64,000 nt of DNA from Diogma glabrata (lineage: Eukaryota > Arthropoda > Insecta > Diptera > Cylindrotomidae), in the NCBI GenBank assembly GCA_963693315.1, contig OY856188.1:558001-622000 (forward strand), given 5' to 3'. The position numbers and the translations under genes were made by a program. The notes below the pieces were generated by a model. The model did no database searches. It was not told the DNA's origin and was given only the letters and a program-made list of their open reading frames with translations. Positions 45,601 through 58,300 of this stretch are shown here, in pieces. How positions within the stretch are numbered: position 1 is the stretch's first letter; every line of letters begins with the position of its first letter.

Positions 45601-48570
45601 ATTTTCAAAAAATAAGTTCATTTAAAAGCGCGTCCTTTGGTTTGTGAGATAAACGGAAAAATTGCTTCCGGGGCTACGAAAATTTTTGAATTGTTTTAAA
45701 TCACTAAATATTAAGCCTTCCATCGAGTTTATGGTGTCACTTAATTGCGCGTGATCAGCAGATTCAAAAACACTGAACGCGCTTTTCCAGGGAATGAAAT
45801 CTTATGAATTGTATAACAATTAACATTCATTACTTAAGTGAGGTTAGAAACTCACTTTCTCTAATATAATTTTTCACAACTAATCCAGAATTTAATTATT
45901 TGTATGCATTTTGGTGTTGTTTAATTGAACATTTTCAAAAAATAAGTTCATTTAAAAGCGCGTCCTTTGGTTTGTGAGATAAACGAAAAAATTGCGTCCG
46001 GGGCTACGAAAATTTTTGAATTGTTTTAAATCACTAAATATTAAGCCTTCCATCGAGTTTATGGTGTCACTCAATTGCGCGTGATCAGCAGATTCAAAAA
46101 CATTGGACGCGCTTTTCCAGGGAATGAAATCTTATGAATTGTATAACAATTAACATTCATTACTTAAGTGAGGTTAGAAACTCACTTTCTCTAGTATAAT
46201 TTTTCACAACTAATCCAGAATTTAATTATTTGTATGCATTTTGGTGTTGTTTAATTGAACATTTTCAAAAAATAAGTTCATTTAAAAGCGCGTCCTTTGG
46301 TTTGTGAGATAAACGGAAAAATTGCGTCCGGGGCTACGAAATTTTTTGAATTGTTTTAAATCACTCAGTATTAAGCCTTCCATCGAGTTTATGGTGTCAC
46401 TTAATTGCGCGTGATCAGCAGATTCAAAAACACTGAACGCGCTTTTCCAGGGAATGAAATCTTATGAATTGTATAACAATTAACATTCATTACTTAAGTG
46501 AGGTTAGAAACTGACTTTCTCTAATATAATTTTTCACAACTAATCCAGAATTTAATTATTTGTATGCATTTTGGTGTTGTTTAATTGAACATTTTCAAAA
46601 AAAAAGTTCATTTAAAAGCGCGTCCTTTGGTTTGTGAGATACACGGAAAAATTACGTCCGATGCTACGAAAATTTTTGAATTGTTTTAAATCACTAAATA
46701 TTAAGCCTTCCATCGAGTTTATGGCGTCAATTAATTCCGCGTGATCAGCAGATTCAAAAACACTGAACGCGCTTTTTCAGGGAATGAAATCTTATAAATT
46801 GTATAACAATTAACATTCATTACTTAAGTGAGGTTAGAAACATACTTTCTCTAATATAATTTTTCACAACTAATCCAGAATTTAATTATTTGTATGCATT
46901 TTGGTGTTGTTTAATTGAACATTTTCAAAAAAAAAGTACATTTAAAAGCGCGTCCTTTGGTTTGTGAGATACACGGAAAAATTGCGTCCGGGGCTACAAA
47001 AATTTTTGAATTGTTTTAAATCACTAAATATTAAGCCTTCCATCGAGTTTATGGTGTCAATTAATTGCGCGTGATCAGCAGATTCAAAAACACTGAACGC
47101 GCTTTTCCAGGGAATGAAATCTTATGAATTGTATAACAATTAACATTCATTACTTAAGTGAGGTTAGAAACTGACTTTCTCTAATATAATTTTTCACAAC
47201 TAATCCAGAATTTAATTATTTGTATGCATTTTGGTGTTGTTTAATTGAACATTTTCAAAAAAAAGTACATTTAAAAGCGCGTCCTTTGGTTTGTGAGATA
47301 CACGAAAAAATTGCGTCCGGGGCTACAAAATTTTTTGAATTGTTTTAAATCACTAAATATTAAGCCTTCCATCGAGTGTATGGTGTCAATTAATTGCGCG
47401 TGATCAGCAGATTCAAAAACACTGAACGCGCTTTTCCAGGGAATGAAATCTTATGAATTGTATAACAATTAACATTCATTACTTAAGTGAGGTTAGAAAC
47501 TCACTTTTTATAATATAATTTTTCACAACTAATCCAGAATTTAATTATTTGTATGCATTTTGGTGTTGTTTAATTGAACATTTTCAAAAAATAAGTTCAT
47601 TTAAAAGCGCGTTCTTTGGTTTGTGAGATAAACAGAAAAATGGCTTCCGGGGCTACGAAAATTTTTGAATTGTTTTAAATCACTAAATATTAAGCCTTCC
47701 ATCGAGTTTATGGTGTCAAATAATTGCGCGTGATCAGCAGATTCAAAAACATTGGACGCGCTTTTCCAGGGAATGAAATCTTATGAATTGTATAACAACT
47801 AACATTCATTACTTAAGTGAGGTTAGAAACGGACTTTCTCTAATATAATTTTTCACAACTAATCCAGAATTTAATTATTTATATGCATTTTGGTGTTGTT
47901 TAATTGAACATTTTCAAAAAGTAAGTTCATTTAAAAGCGCGTTCTTTGGTTTGTGAGATGAACGGAAAAATTACGTCCGGGGCTACAAAAATTTTTGAAT
48001 TGTTTTAAATCACTAAATATTAAGCCTTCCATCGAGTTTATGATGTCAAATAATTGCGCGTGATCAGCAGATTCAAAAACAATGAACGCCCTTTTACAGG
48101 GAATGAAATCTTAAGAATTGTATAGCAATTAACATACATTACGAAAAAGTGAAGTTAGAAACTGACTTTGTCTAATATAGTTTTTCACAATTAATCCAGA
48201 ATTTAAATAATTGTATGCGTTTTGGTGTTGTTTAATTGAAGATTTTCAAAAAGTAAGTTCATTTGAAAGCGCGTCCTTTGGTTTATGAGATAAACGGAAA
48301 AATTGCGTTTGGGGCTACGAAAAGCTTTGAATTGTTTTAAATCACTAAATATTAAACCTTCCATCGAGTTTGTGGGGTCAAATAAATGCGCGTGATCAGC
48401 ACAGGGAATGAAATCTTATGAATTGTATAACAACTAACATTCATTACTTAAGTGAGGTTAGAAACGGACTTTCTCTAATATAGTGTTCTAATCCAGAATT
48501 TAATTATTTGTATGCATTTTGGTGTTGTTTTAAATGAGCATTATGGATAAATAAGTTAATTTAAAAGCGC
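33604..48570 (+). repeat. Left satellite array, 330-bp monomer (about 45 units)
   Basis: Head-to-tail units with landmarks GCGCGTCCTTTGGTTTGTGA, CCGGGGCTACGAAAATTTTT, TTAAGCCTTCCATCGAG, AATTGCGCGTGATCAGCAG and AAGTGAGGTTAGAAACTC. From about 35731 to 47200 the landmarks recur every 330 bases almost without slippage (for example at 36061, 36391, 36721, 37051, 37381). The edge units (33604-35300) are diverged, include a longer variant with TAGATGTCACAATTGAT, and have other spacings. Monomers have no coding capacity; open frames here are by chance. Each unit holds AAAAGCGCGTCC and, about 150 bases on, GGACGCGCTTTT or a near match, so a unit can fold. Confidence 0.97.
37711..47200 (+). repeat. Higher-order repeats within the left array (about 2311 and 3959 bp)
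   Basis: Rare monomer variants recur as a set. CATTTCAGAGCGCG is at about 38694, 41005 and 44965. GAGATATAAAGAAAAATTGC is at about 39048, 41359 and 45318. AAAACGCGTTCTTTGG is at about 38369, 40680 and 44639. The steps are 2311 (7 monomers) and 3959-3960 (12 monomers; the one-base deletion in GGGGTACG accounts for the odd base). CGTCCGATGCTACG at about 42692 and 46651 also steps 3959. So one 7-mer block and one 12-mer block were duplicated in tandem. Confidence 0.88.
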
Positions 48571-48582
48571 GTCACTTGACTG

Positions 48583-49145
48583 ATGTCACTTGATGGCCCC
48601 CGAGATTACCTGCACGAGGAATGTTACATATTGCCGGTCCGTGAACATAACGAAATGCTTACCAAACAATGTTTATGGGCCTCTCTTAAAGAGCAACATC
48701 CCTGCAATGACGCTTTGTCCATAACCACACCACCTAGAGACATAAGGCGGCCTGCGAAATGTTTCTTACAAGATGTTTAAAACAGTCATCTACGAGCCTA
48801 CGTATAAGACGGGCTCGAAAAACATACATTCCAAAGTTGCTGAAAACACAATAAAGAACAAGGCCACGAATCAAGTTTTTAATAGCAAGCTATGCTACTA
48901 TAAATCGCTGCCGAAGAAGTCAAACTATCACTCAGCACCAGAACCATCCTAGCGCAGTTTAGATCCGGTTTGTCACGCATCTCAAATAACTACGTGAATA
49001 AAATTGACAAGAAAATTGTTGACAAGTGTCCCGCATGTGAGAGCACGCCACATGATGCTAACCACCAGTAGCAGAGTTCCTGAAACTGGACTTGGAGCTG
49101 GAAGAACAGCAACATATTCCGTCGTTACAACAACAACAACAAAGG
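48583..49145 (+). pseudogene. I/Jockey-like LINE 3' end abutting the left array (copy 4)
   Basis: Encodes LPVREHNEMLTKQCLWASLK, EQHPCNDALSITTPPRDIRR to a stop at 48778-48780, then in other frames YEPTYKTGSKNIHSKVAE, ILAQFRSGLSRISNNYVNKI and the terminal box KCPACESTPHDANH. It ends GTCGTTACAACAACAACAAC. The upstream ORF2 is missing: the satellite begins at once. The same truncation point is mirrored in the right arm. Confidence 0.82.
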
Positions 49146-49315
49146 CAACTATTGTTATTAGAACTTAATAAGAATAATAACACAGAAATAATACCTATTA
49201 TTTAAATTTTATTAATTTTAAATAAGTATTACATTTTTTAATTTTTGTAGACCAAGAATAAAGTATGGTATGTTCTTATCATCGACTGCTTTTGTTCCCT
49301 GCAAAATCATTTAAA

Positions 49316-50180
49316 TTAAATTTTAAATATTAAGATAAACGCAAGAACATACTTTTGGCAATATATATTTTGAATGTTCTTGTAAATACCAGAATTTACA
49401 AAAACGTGTGCATCGTGAGAACTGCCAGGAAACTTGTAGCTTATATCTAAGAATCTGAAATATACAATTGTTTGTTTTTTTAAGCTTATTATTAATAATA
49501 AAATAAAGTTTTTCATTACAGTAATGTGCATTGCATATTGCTTGCATGTTGAAGGAATTCCAATATTTCTTATTAAAATTATCAATTTTTGGGGCAACAA
49601 TAGGTATGTGCCATCAATACATCCTATTATTTGTGGGATTTTGCATATTTTTTCGAAATCCTCGCTATATTTAATTGCTTCATCTTCGCTGGGCATATAA
49701 ATAAATTCCTTAATGTGTTTAATTAAACTTTCGCAGAACTCCAAAAATTGTAGCAACTACTCTAAACTCGCAATAGCTAGCGAGTTTGTATATTGCTAGC
49801 TGTTTTTCTACTGATAAACTTTGAAAATTATCAGTAGCAGTCAAATACGTTTTTAGTTCAAGATCATCATTTACAATAGTACAAATATATAAAAATGTTT
49901 CCTTTGTCTTGCGAAAGTTCTCTATCCATTGGGAATTTGTGTAATGTAAAAATATATTTTCCCAAGCATTCTTTGTTAGTTTTGGTTTCATGTATATTTT
50001 GTCGTAATCTACTTTTATTGTACAAAACATTTTTTCAACCCAGAGCGATGATGATGCATATATTTGCATTTGTGTAGGCCATTCCTTTATGCTGTGCTTT
50101 TTAAGTCTGCGTTTCATTTTCACTAATCGCAACTTGCTTTTAATACTATTTTTCATTAATATAGAATTTATTTCTGTCAT
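49316..50180 (-). pseudogene. PIF/Harbinger transposase remnant (left arm)
   Basis: Minus strand. The N-terminal frame (50180-49719) is lysine-rich and then has ENFRKTKETFLYICTIVNDD and QLAIYKLASYCEFRVVATIF. After a frameshift near 49740, 49756-49316 reads SLIKHIKEFIY, QIIGCIDGTYLLLP (first catalytic Asp in GCIDGT) and FRFLDISYKFPGSSHDAHVF (second Asp region of DDE_Tnp_4). The third acidic residue is not present before the stop. The same frameshift occurs in the right-arm copy, so it predates the duplication. Confidence 0.85.
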
Positions 50181-50236
50181 TTTAAGTAAACAAGTAAGTT
50201 TAAGTTAATTCTCTTATAAAAAATTAAAACAATTTA

Positions 50237-51918
50237 AGCGTGGTTTACACGATGCGAGCTACTGGCGTGCCAGTAGACAGTAACTCGCCTGTTCACTCGC
50301 CTCAAAAATATTGGTCAGTAGCTGTACTTGCCTGTACTGTTCACATGATGACATCTACTTGCCAGTTACATGCGAGTTGATTTTTTGTTTTTAAAAATAT
50401 TTGACAGATGAATAAAAGAAATGAGGTTAATATTTGGCTCTTTTTAAAACATTTATTATTTAAAAACTCAAATATTTTATTAATTTAGAAATTAAATAAA
50501 TAGATTAATAAATAAATTAGGTAATTCATTTATTAATCTAGCATTTATCAATAAATTATAGATTAATAAATAAATTAGATAAATAGATTATTCATAATAA
50601 ATTGAAAAATATTTTGTAAAAAACTATAATCTAGAAATAATCTGAGAAAAAATTTTACTATACTAAATGACATTTTTTATTTTAATTAATTTTTTAACGT
50701 ATTAAAACTTTTTTAACCTAAATAACAATATTAAATAAAGACCTGAAAAAACAAAATGTCTATAAAACCATAAAATGTCTATAAGCTCACAAAATCACAT
50801 AAAATATAATACGAAACATAAAAGAAGTCGAAATCAACCGAATACAATACGACCATAATTTTTCAAAGTGGAGGGGGAAGGCGAGTGGCAAGTAAAAACA
50901 AAATATGTTGTAGTAACTCGCCTGCCAGTTAAGCGTGGTTTACACGATGCGAGCTACTGGCGTGCGAGTAGACAGTAACTCGCCTGTTCACTCGCCTCAC
51001 AAAAATTGGACAGTAGCTGTACTCGCCTGTACTGTTCACACGATGACAGTTACTTGCCGGTTGTATGCGAGTTGATCATAAAAAAAAATTTGACAGTACG
51101 TGAAAATATAACTGGATAGTGAGATTTAATTTTATGTCCGTGCATAGTAATACTTGTTTCATTTTTATTTTATTTAAATTTAAAAACTATAATATACATT
51201 TTATTTCAAAAACATTTAATTTATTTTATTCATTTATTTATTATTTAATTTATTTTATTTTATTTATTCGAGTATGCTGAAGACGGTTTGCAACATTGGA
51301 ATAACCATATATTTAAATTAGGTTCTTCCCCGAGTGGTGGATTTCGCAACTGGCACTGTGATATTATCATCATTAAATACTTTATATATATTATTAATAA
51401 ATTTAACAAAATATGTATACAAAATTTTTAAAAACGTAACAAAATAAAAATACCTATATTCTAAATTTAATTATATATATTCCAACGATTTGTTTAAAAA
51501 CCTACATATTTTACTTTCGAAAACGATTTGATTTTATTTGTTTTTCTCACAAAATTAATACAAAAATGAAAATAAACATAAAAAAAATCGAAATAATCCG
51601 AATACAATACGATTTACTTTTTTCAATGTGGAGGGGGAAGGCAAGTGGCAAGTAAAAACAAAATATGTTGTAGTAACTCGCCTACCAGTAGCTCGCATGC
51701 GAGTAGCTCGCCTTGTGTGTTCACACGATGCCAGTAACTGTACTACAGTAACTCGCCTGTTCAACTCGCACGTTTACTCGCCTCGTGTAAACTAGGCATT
51801 ACTGTCCTACTCGCATATGCAAGTAGCTCGCCTTATATGTTCACACGATGCCAGTAACTGTACTACAGTAACTCGCCTGCTCAACTCGCACGTCTACTCG
51901 CCTCGTGTAAACTAGGCA
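50237..51918. mobile_element. MITE A (Harbinger-type, TTA target duplication), left arm only
   Basis: Ends are AGCGTGGTTTACACGATGCG and the inverted CTCGTGTAAACTAGGCA. TTA flanks both sides (50234-50236, 51919-51921). The mirror site in the right arm (around 53715-53725) reads CGCTAAATTGTTTT, a single TAA, i.e. the empty site. Without the nested copy B it is about 812 bp. It is rich in AACTCGCCT and GCGAGT words in both orientations. No coding. Confidence 0.9.
50932..51798. mobile_element. MITE B nested in MITE A
   Basis: The 867-bp element has the same termini (AGCGTGGTTTACACGATGCG ... GTGTAAACTAGGCA), flanked by TTA at 50929-50931 and 51799-51801. It interrupts MITE A between CGCCTGCCAG and CTGTCCTACTCGC. 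Same orientation and family as A. Two matched 3-bp TTA duplications support PIF/Harbinger transposition. Confidence 0.9.
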
Positions 51919-52626
51919 TTAGCGACAGCGTCAAAAGCCTTTATGATAAATATAAACGATTGTCAACTAATTTTAAAATTTCTTCAATAGAGGCGCTACA
52001 ATCGACTTACAACGTTACATGTACAGGTGAACACTCATACTATACATTCTTATTTAGAAAACCACTACACTACACTACGCCCACGTGGTGAAGTGGTTCT
52101 TTAATGAAAAGAAATCAAGACCGGTCTTGAAGTTTTTAACAATTCATCGCGTCACAGTTACAGAATTTAGCTGTTGTCACAGCAGTTTTCAATTAAACTA
52201 TGCTATTGGTTTTATTTTATTACTATTTTTTGTGCTTTAATGTAATTTTCTACTTAAATCACAATTGCTACTTGTAGACACATAAATACTTTTGTCAGCT
52301 TTCTTAACTTTCTAGGGAGAGTATTATATTATAAAAACACTTGGACCTAGCTAGATGGAAGAGCCAAATATAGAACAGTTCTTTGTTGTGACATCAGGCT
52401 AGTCAGGATGGTCAACTTTCTCATATTCTCAGTTTTTATCATTACTTGCAACTCTCTGGTCAAGAAACTTACCTATTTCTAGCGGATATAATAATGCTTG
52501 AACTTTTTTTGTTCTGTTCCAATTAATTTCTTCTAAATTATTTTAAATAGGAACGGTGTTATAAAAACATAATCTTTATTGACTTTTTTGGAATTAAATA
52601 TAATTTGTTTATAATATACATACATT

Positions 52627-53012
52627 CCGGTCAACATTTTTTCGAGAATGAAATTAAAAAAATGAGACCTGGGAAAAAGAAGTGCAAAAAAAAGTCACAT
52701 TTTTTTGTAGAATCGAAAACGCTATAAATCAAAAATACAAACAAACTTTTTTCAATATTCTAAAAATATTAAAAAATTATTACAAAATCAAAAAATGAAA
52801 CGTTTTTCAAAATTCTTAAAATATTACAAAAATTATAACTAAATCAAAAAAAACTTTTTTAAAAATCCAAAAATTATAAAAAAATCAACAATTGAAAATT
52901 TTTCAATTGAAAGTTAAACTTTTGACTTCAAATTTTATTTTATGAATAATTTCAAAATAGTTTACAGTTTTAAATTCAACTATAAAATCTTTTTATTTTT
53001 AAAAATGTAAAT
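52627..53012. other. Central spacer of the giant inverted repeat
   Basis: The 386 bases are not mirrored. They are made of ATTATAAAAAATCAAAAA-like runs repeated loosely, with GAGACCTGGGAAAAAGAAGTG at the left end. No gene. Confidence 0.85.
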
Positions 53013-53771
53013 ATGTATGTATATTATAAACAAATTATTTTTAATTCCAAAAAAGTCAATAAAGATTATGTTTTTATAACACCGTTCCTATTTAAAATAA
53101 TTTAGAAGAAATTAATTGGAACAGAACAAAAAAAGTTCAAGCATTATTATATCCGCTAGAAATAGGTAAGTTTCTTGACCAGAGAGTTGCAAGTAATGAT
53201 AAAAACTGAGAATATGAGAAAGTTGACCATCCTGACTAGCCTGATGTCACAACAAAGAACTGTTCTATATTTGGCTCTTCCATCTAGCTAGGTCCAAGTG
53301 TTTTTATAATATAATACTCTCCCTAGAAAGTTAAGAAAGCTGACAAAAGTATTTATGTGTCTAGAAGTAGCAATTGTGATTTAAGTAGAAAATTACATTA
53401 AAGCACAAAAAATAGTAATAAAATAAAACCAATAGCATAGTTTAATTGAAAACTGCTGTGACAACAGCTAAATTCTGTAACTGTGACGCGATGAATTGTT
53501 AAAAACTTCAAGACCGGTCTTGATTTCTTTTCATTAAAGAACCACTTCACCACGTGGGCGTAGTGTAGTGTAGTGGTTTTCTAAATAAGAATGTATAGTA
53601 TGAGTGTTCACCTGTACATGTAACGTTGTAAGTCGATTGTAGCGCCTCTATTGAAGAAATTTTAAAATTAGTTGACAATCGTTTATATTTATCATAAAGG
53701 CTTTTGACGCTGTCGCTAAATTGTTTTAATTTTTTATAAGAGAATTACTTAAACTTACTTGTTTACTTAAA

Positions 53772-54616
53772 ATGACAGAAATAAATTCTATATTAATGAA
53801 AAATAGTATTAAAAGCAAGTTAGTGAAAATGAAACGCAGACTTAAAAAGCACAGCATAAAGGAATGGCCTACACAAATGCAAATATATGCATCATCATCG
53901 CTCTGGGTTGAAAAAATGTTCTGTACAATAAAAGTAGATTACGACAAAATATACATGAAACCAAAACTAACAAAGAATGCTTGGGAAAATATATTTTTAC
54001 ATTACACAAATTCCCAATGGATAGAGAACTTTCGCATGACAAAGGAAACATTTTTATATATTTGTACTATTGTAAATGATGATCTTGAACTAAAAACGTA
54101 TTTGACTGCTAGTGATAATTTTCAAAGTTTATCAGTAGAAAAACAGCTAGCAATATACAAACTCGCTAGCTATTGCGAGTTTAAAGTAGTTGCTACAATT
54201 TCTGGAGTTCTGCGAAAGTTTAATTAAACACATTAAGGAATTTATTTATATGCCCAGCGAAGATGAAGCAATTAAATATAGCGAGGATTTCGAAAAAATA
54301 TGCAAAATCCCACAAATAATAGGATGTATTGATGGCACATACCTATTGTTGCCCCAAAAATTGATAATTTTAATAAGAAATATTGGAATTCCTTCAACAT
54401 GCAAGCAATATGCAATGCACAATTACTGTAATGAAAAACTTTATTTTATTATTAATAATAAGCTTAAAAAAAACAAACAATTGTATATTTCAGATTCTTA
54501 GATATAAGCTACAAGTTTCCTGGCAGTTCTCACGATGCACACGTTTTTGTAAATTCTGGTATTTACAAGAACATTCAAAATATATTGCCAAAAGTATGTT
54601 CTTGCGTTTATCTTAA
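53772..54616 (+). pseudogene. PIF/Harbinger transposase remnant (right arm)
   Basis: Mirror copy of 49316-50180. It lacks six bases near 53820 (KSKLVK here against KSKLRLVK in the left arm) and has one extra base near 54421, so the frame after YAMH differs (NYCNEKLYFIINN), with another A-run length change near 54468. It keeps GCIDGT and the PGS/HDA region in separate frames. Inactive. Confidence 0.85.
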
Positions 54617-54829
54617 TATTTAAAATTTAATTTAAATGATTTTGCAGGGAACAAAAGCAGTCGATGATAAGAACATACCATACTTTATTCTTGGTCTACA
54701 AAAATTAAAAAATGTAATACTTATTTAAAATTAATAAAATTTAAATAATAGGTATTATTTCTGTGTTATTATTCTTATTAAGTTCTAATAACAATAGTTG
54801 CCTTTGTTGTTGTTGTTGTAACGACGGAA

Positions 54830-55375
54830 TATGTTGCTGTTCTTCCAGCTCCAAGTCCAGTTTCAGGAACTCTGCTACTGGTGGTTAGCATCATGTGGTG
54901 TGCTCTCACATGCGGGACACTTCTCAACAATTTTCTTGTCAATTTTATTCACGTAGTTATTTGAGATGCGTGACAAACCGGATCTAAACTGCGCTAGGAT
55001 GGTTCTGGTGCTGAGTGATAGTTTGACTTCTTCGGCAGCGATTTATAGTAGCATAGCTTGCTATTAAAAACTCGATTCGTGGCGTAGTTCTTTATTGTGT
55101 ATTCAGCAACTTTGGAATGTATGTTTTTTAAGCCCGTCTTATACGTAGGCTCGTAGATGACTGTTTTAAACATCTTGTAAAAAACATTTCGCAGGCCGCC
55201 TTATGTCTCTAGGTGGTGTTGTTATGGACAAAGCGTCATTGCAGGGATGTTGCTCTTTAAGAGAGGCCCATAAACATTGTTTGGTAAGCATTTCGTTATG
55301 TTCACGGACCGGCAATATGTAACATTCCTCGTGCAGGTAATCTCGGGGGCCATCAAGTGACATCAGTCAAGTGAC
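54830..55375 (-). pseudogene. I/Jockey-like LINE 3' end abutting the right array (copy 5)
   Basis: Mirror of 48583-49145: the minus strand encodes LPVREHNEMLTKQCLWASLK with the same stop and the same truncation against the satellite. The TTGTTGTTGTTGTAACGACG tail is at 54807-54826. Confidence 0.82.
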
Positions 55376-58300
55376 GCGCTTTTAAATTAACTTATTTATC
55401 CATAATGCTCATTTAAAACAACACCAAAATGCATACAAATAATTAAATTCTGGATTAGATGTAAACACTATATTAGAGAAAGTCCGTTTCTAACCTCACT
55501 TAAGTAATGAATGTTAGTTGTTATACAATTCATAAGATTTCATTCCCTGTGCTGATCACGCGCATTTATTTGACCCCACAAACTCGATGGAAGGTTTAAT
55601 ATTTAGTGATTTAAAACAATTCAAAGCTTTTCGTAGCCCCAAACGCAATTTTTCCGTTTATCTCATAAACCAAAGGACGCGCTTTCAAATGAACTTACTT
55701 TTTGAAAATCTTCAATTAAACAACACCAAAACGCATACAATTATTTAAATTCTGGATTAATTGTGAAAAACTATATTAGACAAAGTCAGTTTCTAACCTC
55801 ACTTTTTCGTAATGTATGTTAATTGCTATACAATTCTTAAGATTTCATTCCCTGGAAAAGCGCGTTCATTGTTTTTGAATCTGCTGATCATGCGCAATTA
55901 TTTGACATCATAAACTCGATGGAAGGCTTAATATTTAGTGATTTAAAACAATTCAAAAATTTTTGTAGCCCCGGACGTAATTTTTCCGTTTATCTCACAA
56001 ACCAAAGAACGCGCTTTTAAATGAATTTATTTTTTGAAAATGTTCAATTAAACAACACCAAAATGCATACAAATAATTAAATTCTGGATTAGTTGTGAAA
56101 AATTATATTAGAGAAAGTCCGTTTCTAACCTCACATAAGTAATGAATGTTAGTTGTTATACAATTCATAAGATTTAATTCCCTGGAAAAGCGCGTCCAAT
56201 GTTTTTGAATCTGCTGATCACGCGCAATTATTTGACACCATAAACTCGATGGAAGGCTTAATATTTAGTGATTTAAAACAATTCAAAAATTTTCGTAGCC
56301 CCGGAAGCCATTTTTCCGTTTATCTCACAAACCAAAGAACGCGCTTTTAAATGAACTTATTTTTTGAAAATGTTCAATTAAACAACACCAAAATGCATAC
56401 AAATAATTAAATTCTGGATTAGTTGTGAAAAATTATATTAGAGAAAGTCAGTTTCTAACCTCACTTAAGTAATGAATGTTAATTGTTATACAATTCATAA
56501 GATTTCATTCCCTGGAAAAGCGCGTTCAGTGTTTTTGAATCTGCTGATCACGCGCAATTAAGTGACACCATAAACTCGATGGAAGGCTTAATATTTAGTG
56601 ATTTAAAACAATTCGAAAATTTTCGTAGCCCCGGACGCAATTTTTCCGTTTATCTCACAAACCAAAGGACGCGCTTTTAAATGAACTTATTTTTTGAAAA
56701 TGTTCAATTAAACAACACCAAAATGCATACAAATAATTAAATTCTGGATTAGTTGTGAAAAATTATATTAGAGAAAGTCAGTTTCTAACCTCACTTAAGT
56801 AATGAATGTTAATTGTCATACAATTCATAAGATTTCATTCCCTGGAAAAGCGGGTTCAGTATTTTTGAATCTGCTGATCACGCGCAATTAAGTGACACCA
56901 TAAACTCGATGGAAGGCTTAACATTTAGTGATTTAAAACAATTCAAAAATTTTCGTAGCCCCGGACGCAATTTTTCCGTTTATCTCACAAACCAAAGGAC
57001 GCGCTTTTAAATGAACTTTGTTTTTGAAAATGTTCAATTAAACAACACCAAAATGCATACAAATAATTAAATTCTGGATTAGTTGTGTAAAAATTATATT
57101 AGAGAAAGTCAGTTTCTAACCTCACTTAAGTAATGAATGTTAATTGTTATACAATTCATAAGATTTCATTCCCTGGAAAAGCGCGTTCAGTGTTTTTGAA
57201 TCTGCTGATCACGCGCAATTAAGTGACACCATAAACTCGATGGAAGGCTTAATATTTAGTGATTTAAAACAATACAAAAATTTTCGTAGCCCCGGAAGCA
57301 ATTTTTTCGTTTATCTCATAAACCAAAGGACGCGCTTTTAAATGAACTTATTTTTTGAAAATGTTCAATTAAACAACACCAAAATGAATACAAATAATTA
57401 AATTCTGGATTAGTTGTGAAAAATTATATTAGAGAAAGTGAGTTTCTAACCTCACTTAAGTAATGAATGTTAATTGTCATACAATTCATAAGATTTCATT
57501 CCCTGGAAAAGCGGGTTCAGTATTTTTGAATCTGTTGATCACGCGCAATTAAGTGACACCATAAACTCGATGGAAGGCTTAACATTTAGTGATTTAAAAC
57601 AATTCAAAAATTTTCGTAGCCCCGGACGTAATTTTTCCGTTTATCTCACAAACCAAAGGACGCGCTTTTAAATGAACTTATTTTTTGAAAATGTTCAATT
57701 AAACAACACCAAAATGCATACAAATAATTAAATTCTGGATTAGTTGTGAAAAATTATATTAGAGAAAGTGAGTTTCTAACCTCACTTAAGTAATGAATGT
57801 TAATTGTTATACAATTCATAAGATTTCATTCCCTGGAAAAGCGCGTTCAGTGTTTTTGAATCTGCTGATCACGCGCAATTAAGTGACACCATAAACTCGA
57901 TGGAAGGCTTAATATTTAGTGATTTAAAACAATTCAAAATTTTTCGTAGCCCCGGAAGCAATTTTTTCGTTTATCTCATAAACCAAAGAACGCGCTTTTA
58001 AATGAACTTATTTTTTGAAAATGTTCAATTAAACAACACCAAAATGCATACAAATAATTAAATTCTGGATTATAGTTGTGAAAAATTATACTAGAGAAAG
58101 TGAGTTTCTAACCTCACTTAAGTAATGAATGTTAATTGTTATACAATTCATAAGATTTCATTCCCTGGAAAAGCGCGTTCAGTGTTTTTGAATCTGCTGA
58201 TCACGCGCAATTAAGTGACACCATAAACTCGATGGAAGGCTTAATATTTAGTGATTTAAAACAATTCAAAAATTTTCGTAGCCCCGGAAGCAATTGTTCC

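Larger units (their letters stand above)
48571..52626 (+). repeat. Left arm of the giant inverted repeat (non-satellite core)
   Basis: Reverse-complement of 53013-55375 at near identity by eye, apart from the MITE pair at 50237-51918 and scattered single-base differences. Contents: LINE 3' end, Harbinger remnant, about 0.7 kb of non-coding DNA (51922-52626). Mirror symmetry continues outwards into the satellite: variant units such as GTGGGGTCAAATAAATGCG (48374) and ACGAAAAAGTGAAG (48141) reappear inverted at 55560-55810. Confidence 0.95.
53013..55375 (-). repeat. Right arm of the giant inverted repeat (non-satellite core)
   Basis: Mirror of 48571-52626 without the MITE pair (2.37 kb against 2.37 kb after subtracting the insertion). 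It starts ATGTATATTATAAACAAATT and passes into the satellite at CATCAAGTGACATCAGTCAA. Differences from the left arm are few single-base changes and indels. Confidence 0.95.

Noticed and set aside
33604..48570. CRISPR array, because of regular spacing
   Set aside because: The whole 330-bp unit is repeated with no unique spacers, in a eukaryotic genome. It is a satellite.
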